Source of the DNA: Dethiobacter alkaliphilus AHT 1
Lineage (GTDB): Bacteria; Bacillota; Dethiobacteria; Dethiobacterales; Dethiobacteraceae
Length of the DNA: 64,000 nt
Assembly: GCF_000174415.1 (NCBI RefSeq)
Contig: NZ_ACJM01000012.1
Location: 1-64,000 of the forward strand
Direction: 5' to 3'
This document shows, piece by piece, positions 48,652 through 57,120 of the stretch (its first letter is position 1; each line of letters starts with the position of its first letter). The position numbers and the translations under genes are program-made. The notes beneath the pieces are model-generated. The model saw only the letters and a program-made list of their open reading frames with translations. It did not search any database and was not told where the DNA came from.

Positions 48652-49317
48652 ATGCAGGTTAACAGGCAATTGGAAACGGGAATATTTAAGCAGGTGCAGC
48701 ATGACGTATCAGAGCGCACTTTATATACAGAGCGCGGCACTATTAATCTGATGGGACCGGTTTCAGCTCATTCAATTAACCGTTTTATCATGTGTGAAGG
48801 GCTCACCAAGTTTCGCCAACCGCAGCAACAGCACCAGGCCCTCATGGATATTGCCAACCTGCCGGAAGGCCAGGTCTTTATTGCCTGCCATGAAAACACA
48901 ATAGTAGGTTATATTACTTTCCACTATCCCGAATTCGAAAGGTGGGCCCAGTCCGGCATCCTATGTCTGCTGGAGTTGGGGGCAATTGAGGTTTCCTCCC
49001 AGTGGCGGGAAACGGGTATTGCCGGCGAACTGGTGAAAATCCCCTTTTATACCGACTATATGGAAGACAAAATTATTGTCAGCATGGAATGCTACTGGTT
49101 CTGGGACCTGCGGGGCTCCAATCTTACTCCCTGGGAGTACCGCAGAGTAATGGAGAATCTTTTGGACAGAAGCGGTTTTAAGACCACATTAACCGATGAC
49201 CCGGATATCTGCAGCCACCCGGCAAACCTCTTATCAGTGCGAATCGGCAGCCGGGTGCCCCAGGAGACGTGTTTGAAATTCCAGAATGTTTGTTACCGTG
49301 GTAAATGGATGCTGTAA
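48652..49317 (+). CDS. acuA: AcuA-like protein acetyltransferase
   Basis: A 221-residue GNAT-family enzyme matching AcuA. Key parts are VGYITFHYPEFERW, ELGAIEVSSQWRETGIAGEL (acetyl-CoA-binding region), YWFWDLRGSNLTPWEYRRVM and TDDPDICSHPANLLSVRIG. In Bacillus, AcuA acetylates the active-site lysine of AMP-forming acetyl-CoA synthetase and switches it off; AcuC reverses this. No acuB, acuC or acsA lies nearby, but acyl-CoA synthetases at 14674 and 57121 are in the window; the latter is AMP-forming. ATG 48652 has GGAGTGAG upstream. Confidence 0.85.
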   Translation: MQVNRQLETGIFKQVQHDVSERTLYTERGTINLMGPVSAHSINRFIMCEGLTKFRQPQQQHQALMDIANLPEGQVFIACHENTIVGYITFHYPEFERWAQSGILCLLELGAIEVSSQWRETGIAGELVKIPFYTDYMEDKIIVSMECYWFWDLRGSNLTPWEYRRVMENLLDRSGFKTTLTDDPDICSHPANLLSVRIGSRVPQETCLKFQNVCYRGKWML

Positions 49318-49318
49318 G

Positions 49319-49348
49319 AAACGCACCTCCAAACAGGAGGTGCGTTTT
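49319..49348. terminator. Bidirectional terminator after acuA and the first ger operon
   Basis: AAACGCACCTCC pairs with GGAGGTGCGTTT around AAACA, then T; the minus strand reads into TTTCTT. Confidence 0.88.
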
Positions 49349-49353
49349 GCAGT

Positions 49354-50475
49354 CTACCATGTTTTCCCTGTAAGGGTGATTTTCGTATTCACCTCAAGAT
49401 CAATGGGTACCGAAGGAAACATTTCTTCCCAGTTAATTTGGTCATAGAATTGTCTGTTATGTCTTCTTAAAGCACGGCCAAAGCCCAGATAATCGATGCC
49501 AAAATCTTGTTGTGACTTAACAATGGCCTTTTGCGCATTCTCGACAACCATACTGCTTAATGCCTTTTCCAGTTTGGCAATATTGTTAGGTTCCAACAGA
49601 TCAAGCTGCCGTCCTTGCTGCTGCCGGACGATTCCCTCTGTTTCAATCTTAACGGTAAAACGCACCTGCTCTTGCTCCACATGGGGGATAATGTTAATTC
49701 TGCTGCGCCTCATGGAATAAGTATAGGTGCCGTCCTCCAATTCGACCTTTTCGCTGGTGCGCTGCACGCCTCCCAGAATCCAGTTGGCATCGTGGACTTC
49801 TTTGCTGCTTAGCCACCCGGCCAGTTTATAGTCATTAAACACTGCGCCTCCATGCAGGATAGCTATGTTGCCATCCTCTGTGGTAATCACTCTGGGCAAT
49901 AACCCGCGGCCTCCCGTTACTCTCAGTTCCTGCAGAACTTTAAAAAACGGGTTTCTGTGCGTCAAAGGCAAATAGCCTGCTTGTTGCGTCAATTCGATTA
50001 ACTCTTCCGAGATAAATTCTTCAAAAAGGGGCTCTGTTTTTAACAGTTCCATGGCCTGTCCGTCCTGGACCGTCAAAATTTTAATGCGCATTTGTACTTC
50101 CGGATGTCTTTCAAAATAATCAATGATTTCCCGTAAGTTAATTTCTTTTGCTGCCTCTTCACCAATGACCAGCACTCTGAGGTGGGAAAGGGTGATGATC
50201 CGCGATAGCCTTGCCTGGAGCCACTCCAAAGCCTTTTCAAAATTTTCCGCCTCCACCGTTTGTATAATACTGGGTGAGTCCTGGATTCGTGCCTGCAGCA
50301 TGCCGGGCCGATAAACTTCCACTGTAAGCAGATACCGCAGATCCTCTCCGCTGCCCACTGTATCTAAGCCGATGGCAGTTACAAAAGCTCTGTCTTCAAT
50401 CTGTACCGTGCCGCACCCGCCGGGGATCAATAATAAAGTCAGCAGTACAACAAGCAGTAATCTATTCAATCTCAT
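49354..50475 (-). CDS. Ger(x)C-family spore germination lipoprotein (operon 1)
   Basis: The C subunit of a germinant receptor, 373 residues. A lipoprotein signal ends at IPGGC (Cys21), followed by GTVQIEDRAFVTAIGLD, the family hallmark. It would be exported and lipid-anchored on the spore inner membrane, working with the A and B subunits. Its start overlaps the GerB gene by 14 bases. Last gene of ger operon 1, with a terminator downstream. Clearly paralogous to the protein at 52940. Confidence 0.92.
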   Translation of the reverse strand: MRLNRLLLVVLLTLLLIPGGCGTVQIEDRAFVTAIGLDTVGSGEDLRYLLTVEVYRPGMLQARIQDSPSIIQTVEAENFEKALEWLQARLSRIITLSHLRVLVIGEEAAKEINLREIIDYFERHPEVQMRIKILTVQDGQAMELLKTEPLFEEFISEELIELTQQAGYLPLTHRNPFFKVLQELRVTGGRGLLPRVITTEDGNIAILHGGAVFNDYKLAGWLSSKEVHDANWILGGVQRTSEKVELEDGTYTYSMRRSRINIIPHVEQEQVRFTVKIETEGIVRQQQGRQLDLLEPNNIAKLEKALSSMVVENAQKAIVKSQQDFGIDYLGFGRALRRHNRQFYDQINWEEMFPSVPIDLEVNTKITLTGKTW

Positions 50476-51571
50476 GGCCCTCCTTTTTGCGGATAATGGC
50501 CAAAATTAAAGTCAGAGAGGGTATAAGCAGGACGAACACAATGGTAAGCAGAGCAAAGGCATCAAAGTACTGCATTTTTGCCGGGTAGTTGGGAAAAAGC
50601 AGGCTGGACGCAACAATTAAACCGGCACAGAGAAAGACTGTTAACTTCCTGTAGGGAATATGTAAAAGCTGAATAATACCAAAAGATAAGAGATAGAGAA
50701 AGACACAAAGAGTTGTAAATATGGCCACAATCCAGGGCAGCGTTAAAAACAGCTCAAATCTTTCCACCGGAAAGCCGGGAAACGCTATGGCAGACATGGC
50801 ATTAATGCCGGGCCAGATGGCCACTTCTATGTGGTCAACACCCAAAACTCCAATAACGCTAATGGTTTGCGCAACTGCCAATGCTGTCAGCACACCCACA
50901 GCCAACAAAGCTGGCTTTAATGCCTGCTGTGGTTTTTTTATAAAAGGGCTGGTAAAAAGAAGGAGCTCCAGCCCCTGCCAGAACCCGGCAAAAAGAACGG
51001 CACCTTTTAACACTGGCAGTACGCCGTTGCCCAGCACCGGTTGAAGATTTTCCAGCCTGATATTTACAACCTGCAGTGCTGCCACCATAATCAACGGCAG
51101 CAGCAAAAACGGAGCCATCATTTGCAGCAGTCGGACAACGGCGGGAAACCCGTAAATAACTACCCATACGGCCCCCAGGGTGAAGAGGGTTACTGAAACA
51201 GCAGGATGAGCTTCCCTGACAAAAAAAGTCTCATTTACCACATTAAAATCCTTTAGTAAAAAGGACAAGAATATAAACCAATAGGCCAGATAGCCCAGGA
51301 TAATCACATAGCTTAGCGGCTTTCCCCATACTTTACCGCCGAATTCAAAAAAATTTTCCCGGGGAAATCTGGCGGTCAGTTTGACCAGAATAAATGTGTT
51401 AAAGGCGATAAAAACCGAACCCAGCAGCATAGCTATCCAGGCATCCTGACCGGCAACCCGTGCCGTTGCTTTGGGAATGACAAAAATTTCGAACTCAATG
51501 ATGCTAACAATCAGCACAATCAGCAATATCCTGACATCTAAGCGGTCTGTTACGGAATCTTTGATGCTCAT
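50462..51571 (-). CDS. GerAB-type spore germination permease (operon 1)
   Basis: A 369-residue protein with about ten membrane helices, of the GerAB/APC-superfamily endospore germination permeases. SIKDSVTDRLDVRILLIVLIVSIIEFEIFV starts the protein; AISVIGVLGVDHIEVAIWPGI and FPGFPVERFELFLTLPW are conserved with the paralogue at 54046. The B subunit is thought to bind the nutrient germinant. The gene lies 11 bases after the GerA gene. Confidence 0.92.
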   Translation of the reverse strand: MSIKDSVTDRLDVRILLIVLIVSIIEFEIFVIPKATARVAGQDAWIAMLLGSVFIAFNTFILVKLTARFPRENFFEFGGKVWGKPLSYVIILGYLAYWFIFLSFLLKDFNVVNETFFVREAHPAVSVTLFTLGAVWVVIYGFPAVVRLLQMMAPFLLLPLIMVAALQVVNIRLENLQPVLGNGVLPVLKGAVLFAGFWQGLELLLFTSPFIKKPQQALKPALLAVGVLTALAVAQTISVIGVLGVDHIEVAIWPGINAMSAIAFPGFPVERFELFLTLPWIVAIFTTLCVFLYLLSFGIIQLLHIPYRKLTVFLCAGLIVASSLLFPNYPAKMQYFDAFALLTIVFVLLIPSLTLILAIIRKKEGHEIE

Positions 51572-51582
51572 ATATCTGCCCT

Positions 51583-52788
51583 CTAACTTTCCTCGTTATC
51601 ATTGGGTAAACGAGGTTTATAGGTTTCATCCTGCGGCATAACCTCACTGCTACTTCTGGCCAACGTATGCCCCCAGCCACTGGCCTCGAAAGGTGCCAGG
51701 GGAGTCATGTAGGGTATGCCAAAGGACTTTAATGTCACAAGGTGGGCGCTAAGATAGAAGAAAGCCAGGGCATATCCAAAAATACCTAAGAAAGTTGCCA
51801 TAATCATGGTAATAAACTGAATAATCCGCACAGATGTGCGCAAATCAAAATCAGGTATACCAAAAGAGCAGATGATGGTCAGGGTTACCACCATTAAAAC
51901 CACAGGAGTGACAATATTGGCATATAATCCGGCAATTATCAGCGCCAGTCCGGAAAACAAGGCGATACTTGCTCCCAATGGGGTTGGAATACGAATCATC
52001 ATCAGGCGCACCGCTTCCACAATCCCCATCATAATAAAGGCTTCCAGATAGATGGGAAAAGGAGCGCCGCCCCTGGCTCTGGCAATAATGAATGCGATCT
52101 TGGTAGGCAGAAATTCGGGGTTAAAAGTGGCCAAAGCTATGTAAAAGGCAGGCAGGCTGGCGGCCAGGATAAACATAATATAGCGCGCCGCCCGAAAAAA
52201 GCTGGCGGCCACAAACCAACGGGTGTGCACATCTTCGGGGGTATCCATTAAATCAAAGAAGGTGGTGGGGGCAAGCAGTGCTTCGCTGCTTCCGTCTGTC
52301 AGTATGGCCACCCTGCCCTGCAATAAGCCGGACTCCACCACATCGGGCCTGGGGGTTGTTTCAACCTGAGGAAAAGGGCTCAGGTTGGAGTTTTCAATGT
52401 TTCGTTCAATATAGCTGCTGCCAATTACCGATTCAGTGCGTATGGCACGCAGCCTGTCTTTTACCTCCCCCACAATACCCGGATGAGCCACGTCTTTTAA
52501 GTAAGCAATAACAACTTTTCGCCTGGATCTGGAACCCACCAAGAGCTGTTCAAAAACCAGGCTGTCATCCTGCAGCAGTTGACGAAGGGTCTGTATGTTA
52601 ACTTCAATGCTGTCGGCAAAACGTTTTTTTGGCCCCCGCAGGGGAAACTGGTTGTCCCGCGGCAGCACATCCACAAAGGAAACCTCAGGATCGGGTTCAT
52701 TTTCCCCAATCACCTCAGGTTCCTCTGCCGGTTTGTATTCTTCCCGTTTTGTCTGCTGGCGTTTAAGCCAGCTGAATCTTTTAAACAT
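51583..52788 (-). CDS. GerA-family spore germination protein, A subunit (operon 1)
   Basis: A 401-residue A subunit. The soluble N-terminal half (about 60-240) contains PLRGPKKRFADS and HPGIVGEVKDRL, and is followed by the membrane half with ARARGGAPFPIYLEAFIMMG and TPLGASIALFSGLALIIAG. GerA-type A subunits oligomerise and gate ion release during germination. ATG 52788 is used, preceded by GAGGG; TTG 52803 is upstream of that site. It opens operon 1. The 52804-52939 interval between the two ger operons should hold the promoter, possibly recognised by the forespore sigma factor; I see no clear consensus. Confidence 0.92.
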   Translation of the reverse strand: MFKRFSWLKRQQTKREEYKPAEEPEVIGENEPDPEVSFVDVLPRDNQFPLRGPKKRFADSIEVNIQTLRQLLQDDSLVFEQLLVGSRSRRKVVIAYLKDVAHPGIVGEVKDRLRAIRTESVIGSSYIERNIENSNLSPFPQVETTPRPDVVESGLLQGRVAILTDGSSEALLAPTTFFDLMDTPEDVHTRWFVAASFFRAARYIMFILAASLPAFYIALATFNPEFLPTKIAFIIARARGGAPFPIYLEAFIMMGIVEAVRLMMIRIPTPLGASIALFSGLALIIAGLYANIVTPVVLMVVTLTIICSFGIPDFDLRTSVRIIQFITMIMATFLGIFGYALAFFYLSAHLVTLKSFGIPYMTPLAPFEASGWGHTLARSSSEVMPQDETYKPRLPNDNEES

Positions 52789-52939
52789 AGCTGTCGCCCT
52801 CAATAGATAATGTTGTGCCGGAAATAATAACGCTTCACTGTTTGCGAAGCTGCTAAGGAAACGGAATGCGTGTCTTTCTTATGGTAGATTTAGCAAGATG
52901 GCAATTTAATATTACTCTTTTTACAATTTAACTAAAATT

Positions 52940-54049
52940 TTACTCAATCTTGCCAAAACGGCTCAGGTGTGACTCCACCGCAATGGATACGGGGATATGG
53001 GGAAAGATTTTATCCCAGTCAAGTCTCTGGTGTGCCTGGGGATGGTGCCGGCGCAGAATGGACTGAAAGCCCAGATAGTCAGTGCCAAAGTCTTGCTGCG
53101 CTTTATCTACGGCAGAGCGAACCTGGCCTTCGATGGTTTGGGCCAGGGCGCTTTCTACTCCACTGACATTTGCAGGATCGGACATATCAACATGATGGCC
53201 CAGTTGCTGGCGCAGAATGCCGTCTGTTTCAATGCTGATGTGAAACCGCACCTTATCATCTTCTATTTCAGGGATAATTTTGGTTCGGATATCTTTTGTC
53301 AGATAACTATATTCTTCCCCCTGAAAACTTGCCGTGACCGGTACCTGCACATCTTCCATGAGCCAGTTTATAGCTTGGGTTTCTTCACTGCTTAGCCAGC
53401 CCACCAATTTATAATTATCAAAAACAGCACTGCCGTGGCGGATAATAAATTCTCCTTCATCTGATTTCATTACCCGGGGCAGCAGGCCGCGCCCCCCGGT
53501 TCTTCTTAAATCAGCCACAAAGTCAAAAAAAGGATTTCGCCTGGCTAAAGACACATAGGGCCACATCTCCGCCATGGCCACCAACTCCTGTGAGATATAC
53601 TCCCGATAAAGTGGCTCGGTTTTTAAAATATCAAGGGCACGCTTGTCCTGGGCCGCCATCAGGCGGGCCCGCATCTGTATTTCCGGATGACGGTGAAAGT
53701 AGTCGGTAACCTCTCTGAAATCAAACTCCTTTGCCGCCTCTTCACCCACTATAACCAAGGTTAAGTGGGCAAGGGAAATTCTTGTGGCTAAACGGGACTG
53801 CAATTGCTCCAGGGCCATTTCAAAGTTGTCTGTAGCCACGCTGAGTATAATCACCGGGGGTTGCTGTGTATTAGACTGCATTGTGCCCGGCCTAAATACT
53901 TCTATTGTTACCAGGTATCTGCCGGTAGAGCCCTCATCTGCCAGGTCAAGGCCAATGGCTGTAACAAACGCCCTGTTTTCAATTTGTACCGCACCGCAGC
54001 CGGCGAGAAAGAAAACAATAAGAGCTGTGGCAAGTACTTTTCTTATCAA
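52940..54049 (-). CDS. Ger(x)C-family spore germination lipoprotein (operon 2)
   Basis: The C subunit of the second receptor, 369 residues. Lipobox FLAGC (Cys18) and GAVQIENRAFVTAIGLD follow the family pattern. It shares long stretches with the operon 1 C protein (for example TGGRGLLPRVM and QQDFGTDYLGF). Its start overlaps the B gene by 4 bases. No strong terminator separates it from operon 1, so read-through into operon 1 is possible. Confidence 0.92.
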   Translation of the reverse strand: MIRKVLATALIVFFLAGCGAVQIENRAFVTAIGLDLADEGSTGRYLVTIEVFRPGTMQSNTQQPPVIILSVATDNFEMALEQLQSRLATRISLAHLTLVIVGEEAAKEFDFREVTDYFHRHPEIQMRARLMAAQDKRALDILKTEPLYREYISQELVAMAEMWPYVSLARRNPFFDFVADLRRTGGRGLLPRVMKSDEGEFIIRHGSAVFDNYKLVGWLSSEETQAINWLMEDVQVPVTASFQGEEYSYLTKDIRTKIIPEIEDDKVRFHISIETDGILRQQLGHHVDMSDPANVSGVESALAQTIEGQVRSAVDKAQQDFGTDYLGFQSILRRHHPQAHQRLDWDKIFPHIPVSIAVESHLSRFGKIE

Positions 54050-55158
54050 TTTTCAGTACCCTCCTTTTTGCGGATAACGGCTAATATTAAGGTAAGAACG
54101 GGAATAACAGCAATAAAGAGCAGCGTTACTATGTTTAGAAGCTCTCTGGCTTGCAAAGTCCAGGCATAATTGGGAAACAGGAGGGTGCCGCCCACAATTA
54201 CTGCGGCAAGCAGGTAGATGACAACTGTTCTGTGCTGAATGTTAAACGTTTGCACTATCCCATAGGAGAGAAGGTAGAGAAACACGCAGAGTGTACTGAA
54301 TATGCCGACAAGCCAGGGGAGAGTCAGAAATAACTCATACCTTTCCACCGGAAATCCGGGAAAATGAATAACGGACATGGTGTCAATGCCGGGCCACACC
54401 GAGACCTCGATATTGTCCACTCCCAGGATACCAATGGCGTTGACCGACTGTATTAAGGCAATGAAAATAATCAGGTTAACTCCCAACAGTGCTGGTTTTA
54501 AAGCTTTCTGTGGGTTTTTTATAAAAGGGCCGGCAAAAAGAATTATTTCCAAACCTTGCAGAAAGCCGGCAACCAAAATTGCTCCCTTTAGGACAGGCCA
54601 GATACCGCCTGCCAGCATGGGCTGGAACTGTTCCAATTGGATATGTGGCAAGGCAAGCCCCCCTATAAACAACAGGGGCAGAATAATAAAGGGCAGCAGA
54701 ATCTGCAATAGCCTGACCAGTGCGGGAAAACCATAAGACACAGCCCAGGCCGCGCCGATAACCAGTAAGATAACGGAGATAATGGGTTGTGCTTCCCTGA
54801 CAAAGAAGGTTTGGTTGGCTACGCTAAAGTCTTCCAGCAATGTTATGAGAAAAACGAGCCAATATAAGAGAAAACCCACTATCATTACCAGGCCCAACGG
54901 CTTGCCCCAGACTTTGGGGCTGAAATGAAAAATATTTTCGCCGGGGAACCTGGACATTAGCTTTACTAACAAAAAGGTATTTACCGAAACAATAACCGCC
55001 CCAATAATCAGGGACAGCCAGGCGTCCTGACCGGCTATCTCCACCACACCCCTGGAAAAAGTAAAAACTTCAAATTCCAGAATGCTCACAATCAGTACCG
55101 CAATCAGGATGCGTGGCTCTAACTTGTCATTAACTGAATCGGAAATGGAATAAGCCAA
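54046..55158 (-). CDS. GerAB-type spore germination permease (operon 2)
   Basis: A 370-residue, about ten-helix GerAB-like permease closely related to the protein at 50462: both have EAQPIISVILLVIG/EAHPAVSVTLFTLG-type helices, GVDNIEVSVWPGI and FPGFPVERYELFLTLPW. Differences cluster in the helices expected to line the ligand pocket, so the two receptors may detect different nutrients. It sits 3 bases after the A gene and overlaps the C gene by 4 bases. Confidence 0.92.
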   Translation of the reverse strand: MAYSISDSVNDKLEPRILIAVLIVSILEFEVFTFSRGVVEIAGQDAWLSLIIGAVIVSVNTFLLVKLMSRFPGENIFHFSPKVWGKPLGLVMIVGFLLYWLVFLITLLEDFSVANQTFFVREAQPIISVILLVIGAAWAVSYGFPALVRLLQILLPFIILPLLFIGGLALPHIQLEQFQPMLAGGIWPVLKGAILVAGFLQGLEIILFAGPFIKNPQKALKPALLGVNLIIFIALIQSVNAIGILGVDNIEVSVWPGIDTMSVIHFPGFPVERYELFLTLPWLVGIFSTLCVFLYLLSYGIVQTFNIQHRTVVIYLLAAVIVGGTLLFPNYAWTLQARELLNIVTLLFIAVIPVLTLILAVIRKKEGTEN

Positions 55159-55161
55159 TTA

Positions 55162-56370
55162 TTAATCCTCCTGCTCTGCAGTGCGGGGTTTATATGTCTC
55201 ATCCTGGGGCATCTTTTCGCTGCCTTTCCGGGCTATAGTATGTCCCCAGGCGCTGGCCTCCAATGGTGCCAGCGGAGTCATGTACGGGATACCAAACGAT
55301 TTTAATGATGCCAGGTGAACGCTAAGATAAAAAAAGGCTACAGCAAAGCCAAAAATACCCAGGGCCGTGGCCATAATCATGGTGAAGAACTGGATAATGC
55401 GCAGAGTGGAGCGCAAATCGTAATTGGGAATACCAAAAGAGCAGATAATGGCCAATGTCACCACCATTAAGACGATGGGGGTAACCACATTGGAGAGAAG
55501 GCCGGCAATAACCAAGGCCAGGCCGCTAAAAAGCGCAATGTTTCCGCCAATGGGAGTGGGAATGCGAATTAACATCATCCGCACCGCCTCCACAACGCCC
55601 ATCATTATAAATGTTTCCAGATAAACGGGAAAAGGGGCGGCGCCCCGGGCCCGGGCGATGATGAAAGTAATACCTGCCGGAATAAACTCCGGGTTGAACG
55701 TGGTTACTGCGATATAAAAAGCGGGTAGCGAGGCAGCCAGGATAAACATGATGTAGCGGGCCACACGAAAAAAAGTGGCGGCAATAAACCAGCGGGAATT
55801 GGCATCCTCCGGTGTATCCATCAGGTCAAACAATGTTGTGGGCGCCAAAAGTATTTCCGGATTTCCGTCAGAGATTATGGCCACCCTGCCCTGTAACAGT
55901 GCAGACATTACCACATCGGGCCTTGTAGTGTTTTCAATTTGGGGAAAGGGGCTGATATTTGAGTTCTCAATATCCCTTTCCAGATAGCTGGTGTCAATAA
56001 CGGCTTCTGTCCGTATTGAGCGCAGTCTTTCTTTTACTTCTGACACAATGCCGGGGTGTGCCACATCCTTAAGATACGCAATTACAACCCGGTTTCTGGT
56101 GCGGGAACCTATTAAAAACTGTTCAAAAGTCAGATTGGAGTCGGAAAAACGCTCCCGTAATAATTGCAGATTATAAACAATGTTTTCCGAAAAACGTTTC
56201 TTCGGGCCACGCAGGGGATACTGGGTATCACGCGGCGCCATATCTACAAGGGATATTTTTATCTCCTCATCGTCGATGGCCACCTCATCTGTTGCTTGCT
56301 CCTGTTCAGGTAGCCGGGGTGCAGCAGCGTTCTGTTGTATTTTCTTTTTCCGTTTTAAGAATCTGAACAT
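55162..56370 (-). CDS. GerA-family spore germination protein, A subunit (operon 2)
   Basis: A 402-residue A subunit. The soluble N-terminal half has APRDTQYPLRGPKKRFSENI and the membrane half has ARARGAAPFPVYLETFIMMG, IPTPIGGNIALFSGLALV and SFGIPNYDLRSTLRIIQFFT. It is closely similar to the operon 1 A subunit along its whole length. ATG 56370 is the likely start; the frame stays open to 56424 without a better ribosome site. It is the first gene of operon 2 and diverges from the HEPN-like gene. Confidence 0.92.
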   Translation of the reverse strand: MFRFLKRKKKIQQNAAAPRLPEQEQATDEVAIDDEEIKISLVDMAPRDTQYPLRGPKKRFSENIVYNLQLLRERFSDSNLTFEQFLIGSRTRNRVVIAYLKDVAHPGIVSEVKERLRSIRTEAVIDTSYLERDIENSNISPFPQIENTTRPDVVMSALLQGRVAIISDGNPEILLAPTTLFDLMDTPEDANSRWFIAATFFRVARYIMFILAASLPAFYIAVTTFNPEFIPAGITFIIARARGAAPFPVYLETFIMMGVVEAVRMMLIRIPTPIGGNIALFSGLALVIAGLLSNVVTPIVLMVVTLAIICSFGIPNYDLRSTLRIIQFFTMIMATALGIFGFAVAFFYLSVHLASLKSFGIPYMTPLAPLEASAWGHTIARKGSEKMPQDETYKPRTAEQED

Positions 56371-56513
56371 ATTTTGCCCCGTCCTCACAATTTTTCTGTG
56401 TATAGCGTAAGCAGTTTCTGTCAATTTATTCTTAAAGAGGGGTCGTTGCGTATTATATGAGCATAGGTTTTGTATATTATAGAAGTGAAGTTTGCTGACA
56501 GCAGGAGGTATTT

Positions 56514-56924
56514 ATGGAACGTCAGGTTGTGGAAAAAGATTTTGTGGCCCGGACAATGCATATCCTGGAAAACTATGATGGGCCCTATGGGGTAACGCTT
56601 TTGATTAACTGTTTACTGGGCCTGATTGTGCTGCCCCGGGAGCGGGGTTTTAATCGAGTCTGTCACCAGGAGGGAATAGGGTTTTCCGATTTGGGAATTG
56701 ACCCTCAGGAAATATGTTGGGGGAGAATAGCTGAGCAGGAGCAAACCGCATCCCGTTTCCTGCAGTGTATGCGCAATTCTGTGGCCCATATAAAAATAGA
56801 AAGTATCAGTGAACAGGGAGAAATTGAGTCTTTACGCTTTAAAGACCAATCGGGTTTTGAGGTGGTAATGAAGATAGAAAAGGTCAAAGAGCTGGCCACT
56901 AAATTAGCCCAATATGTTCAATGA
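56514..56924 (+). CDS. HEPN-like protein (possible RNase), similar to pEK499 p136 type
   Basis: A 136-residue, mainly helical protein. LLINCLLGLIVLPRERGF near residue 28 and QCMRNSVAHIKIE near 87 resemble HEPN proteins of the pEK499-p136 kind. MRNSVAH carries the R-x4-H motif that forms the RNase active site in HEPN toxins and effectors. No antitoxin-like gene is adjacent on the same strand; the neighbours are a ger operon and an acyl-CoA ligase. ATG 56514 has AGGAGG upstream. Function is inferred from the motif only. Confidence 0.55.
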   Translation: MERQVVEKDFVARTMHILENYDGPYGVTLLINCLLGLIVLPRERGFNRVCHQEGIGFSDLGIDPQEICWGRIAEQEQTASRFLQCMRNSVAHIKIESISEQGEIESLRFKDQSGFEVVMKIEKVKELATKLAQYVQ

Positions 56925-57013
56925 TTACTTCTGTGAAAAAAAATTTATTTCCCATAGGACAATTTTTTTAAATTTTCAGACAGGAGTTTTGTAAAAAACG
57001 GAGAAATTAGTAA

Positions 57014-57042
57014 TATAATTTAACATTAGGAATATTTCTAAT
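57014..57042 (+). promoter_or_regulatory. -10 box and operator-like palindrome before the acyl-CoA ligase
   Basis: TATAAT (57014-57019) is followed 5 bases later by ATTAGGAATATTTCTAAT (57025-57042), an 18-base inverted repeat with a single mismatched pair. The site covers the likely transcription start, suggesting a repressor of fatty-acid metabolism. The -35 box is weak. Confidence 0.55.
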
Positions 57043-57120
57043 AATCAAGGAACTATTTCTCCGCAGCTACTGCCGCAATAAATAGTCTACCAGCCACTTT
57101 ACTTTTAGGAGGGTAAAACT

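Noticed and set aside
56371-56513. Forespore sigma-G promoter before ger operon 2
   Set aside because: A GAATA-like -35 can be found but the -10 region (TACGCTA) matches the consensus poorly, so I do not annotate it.
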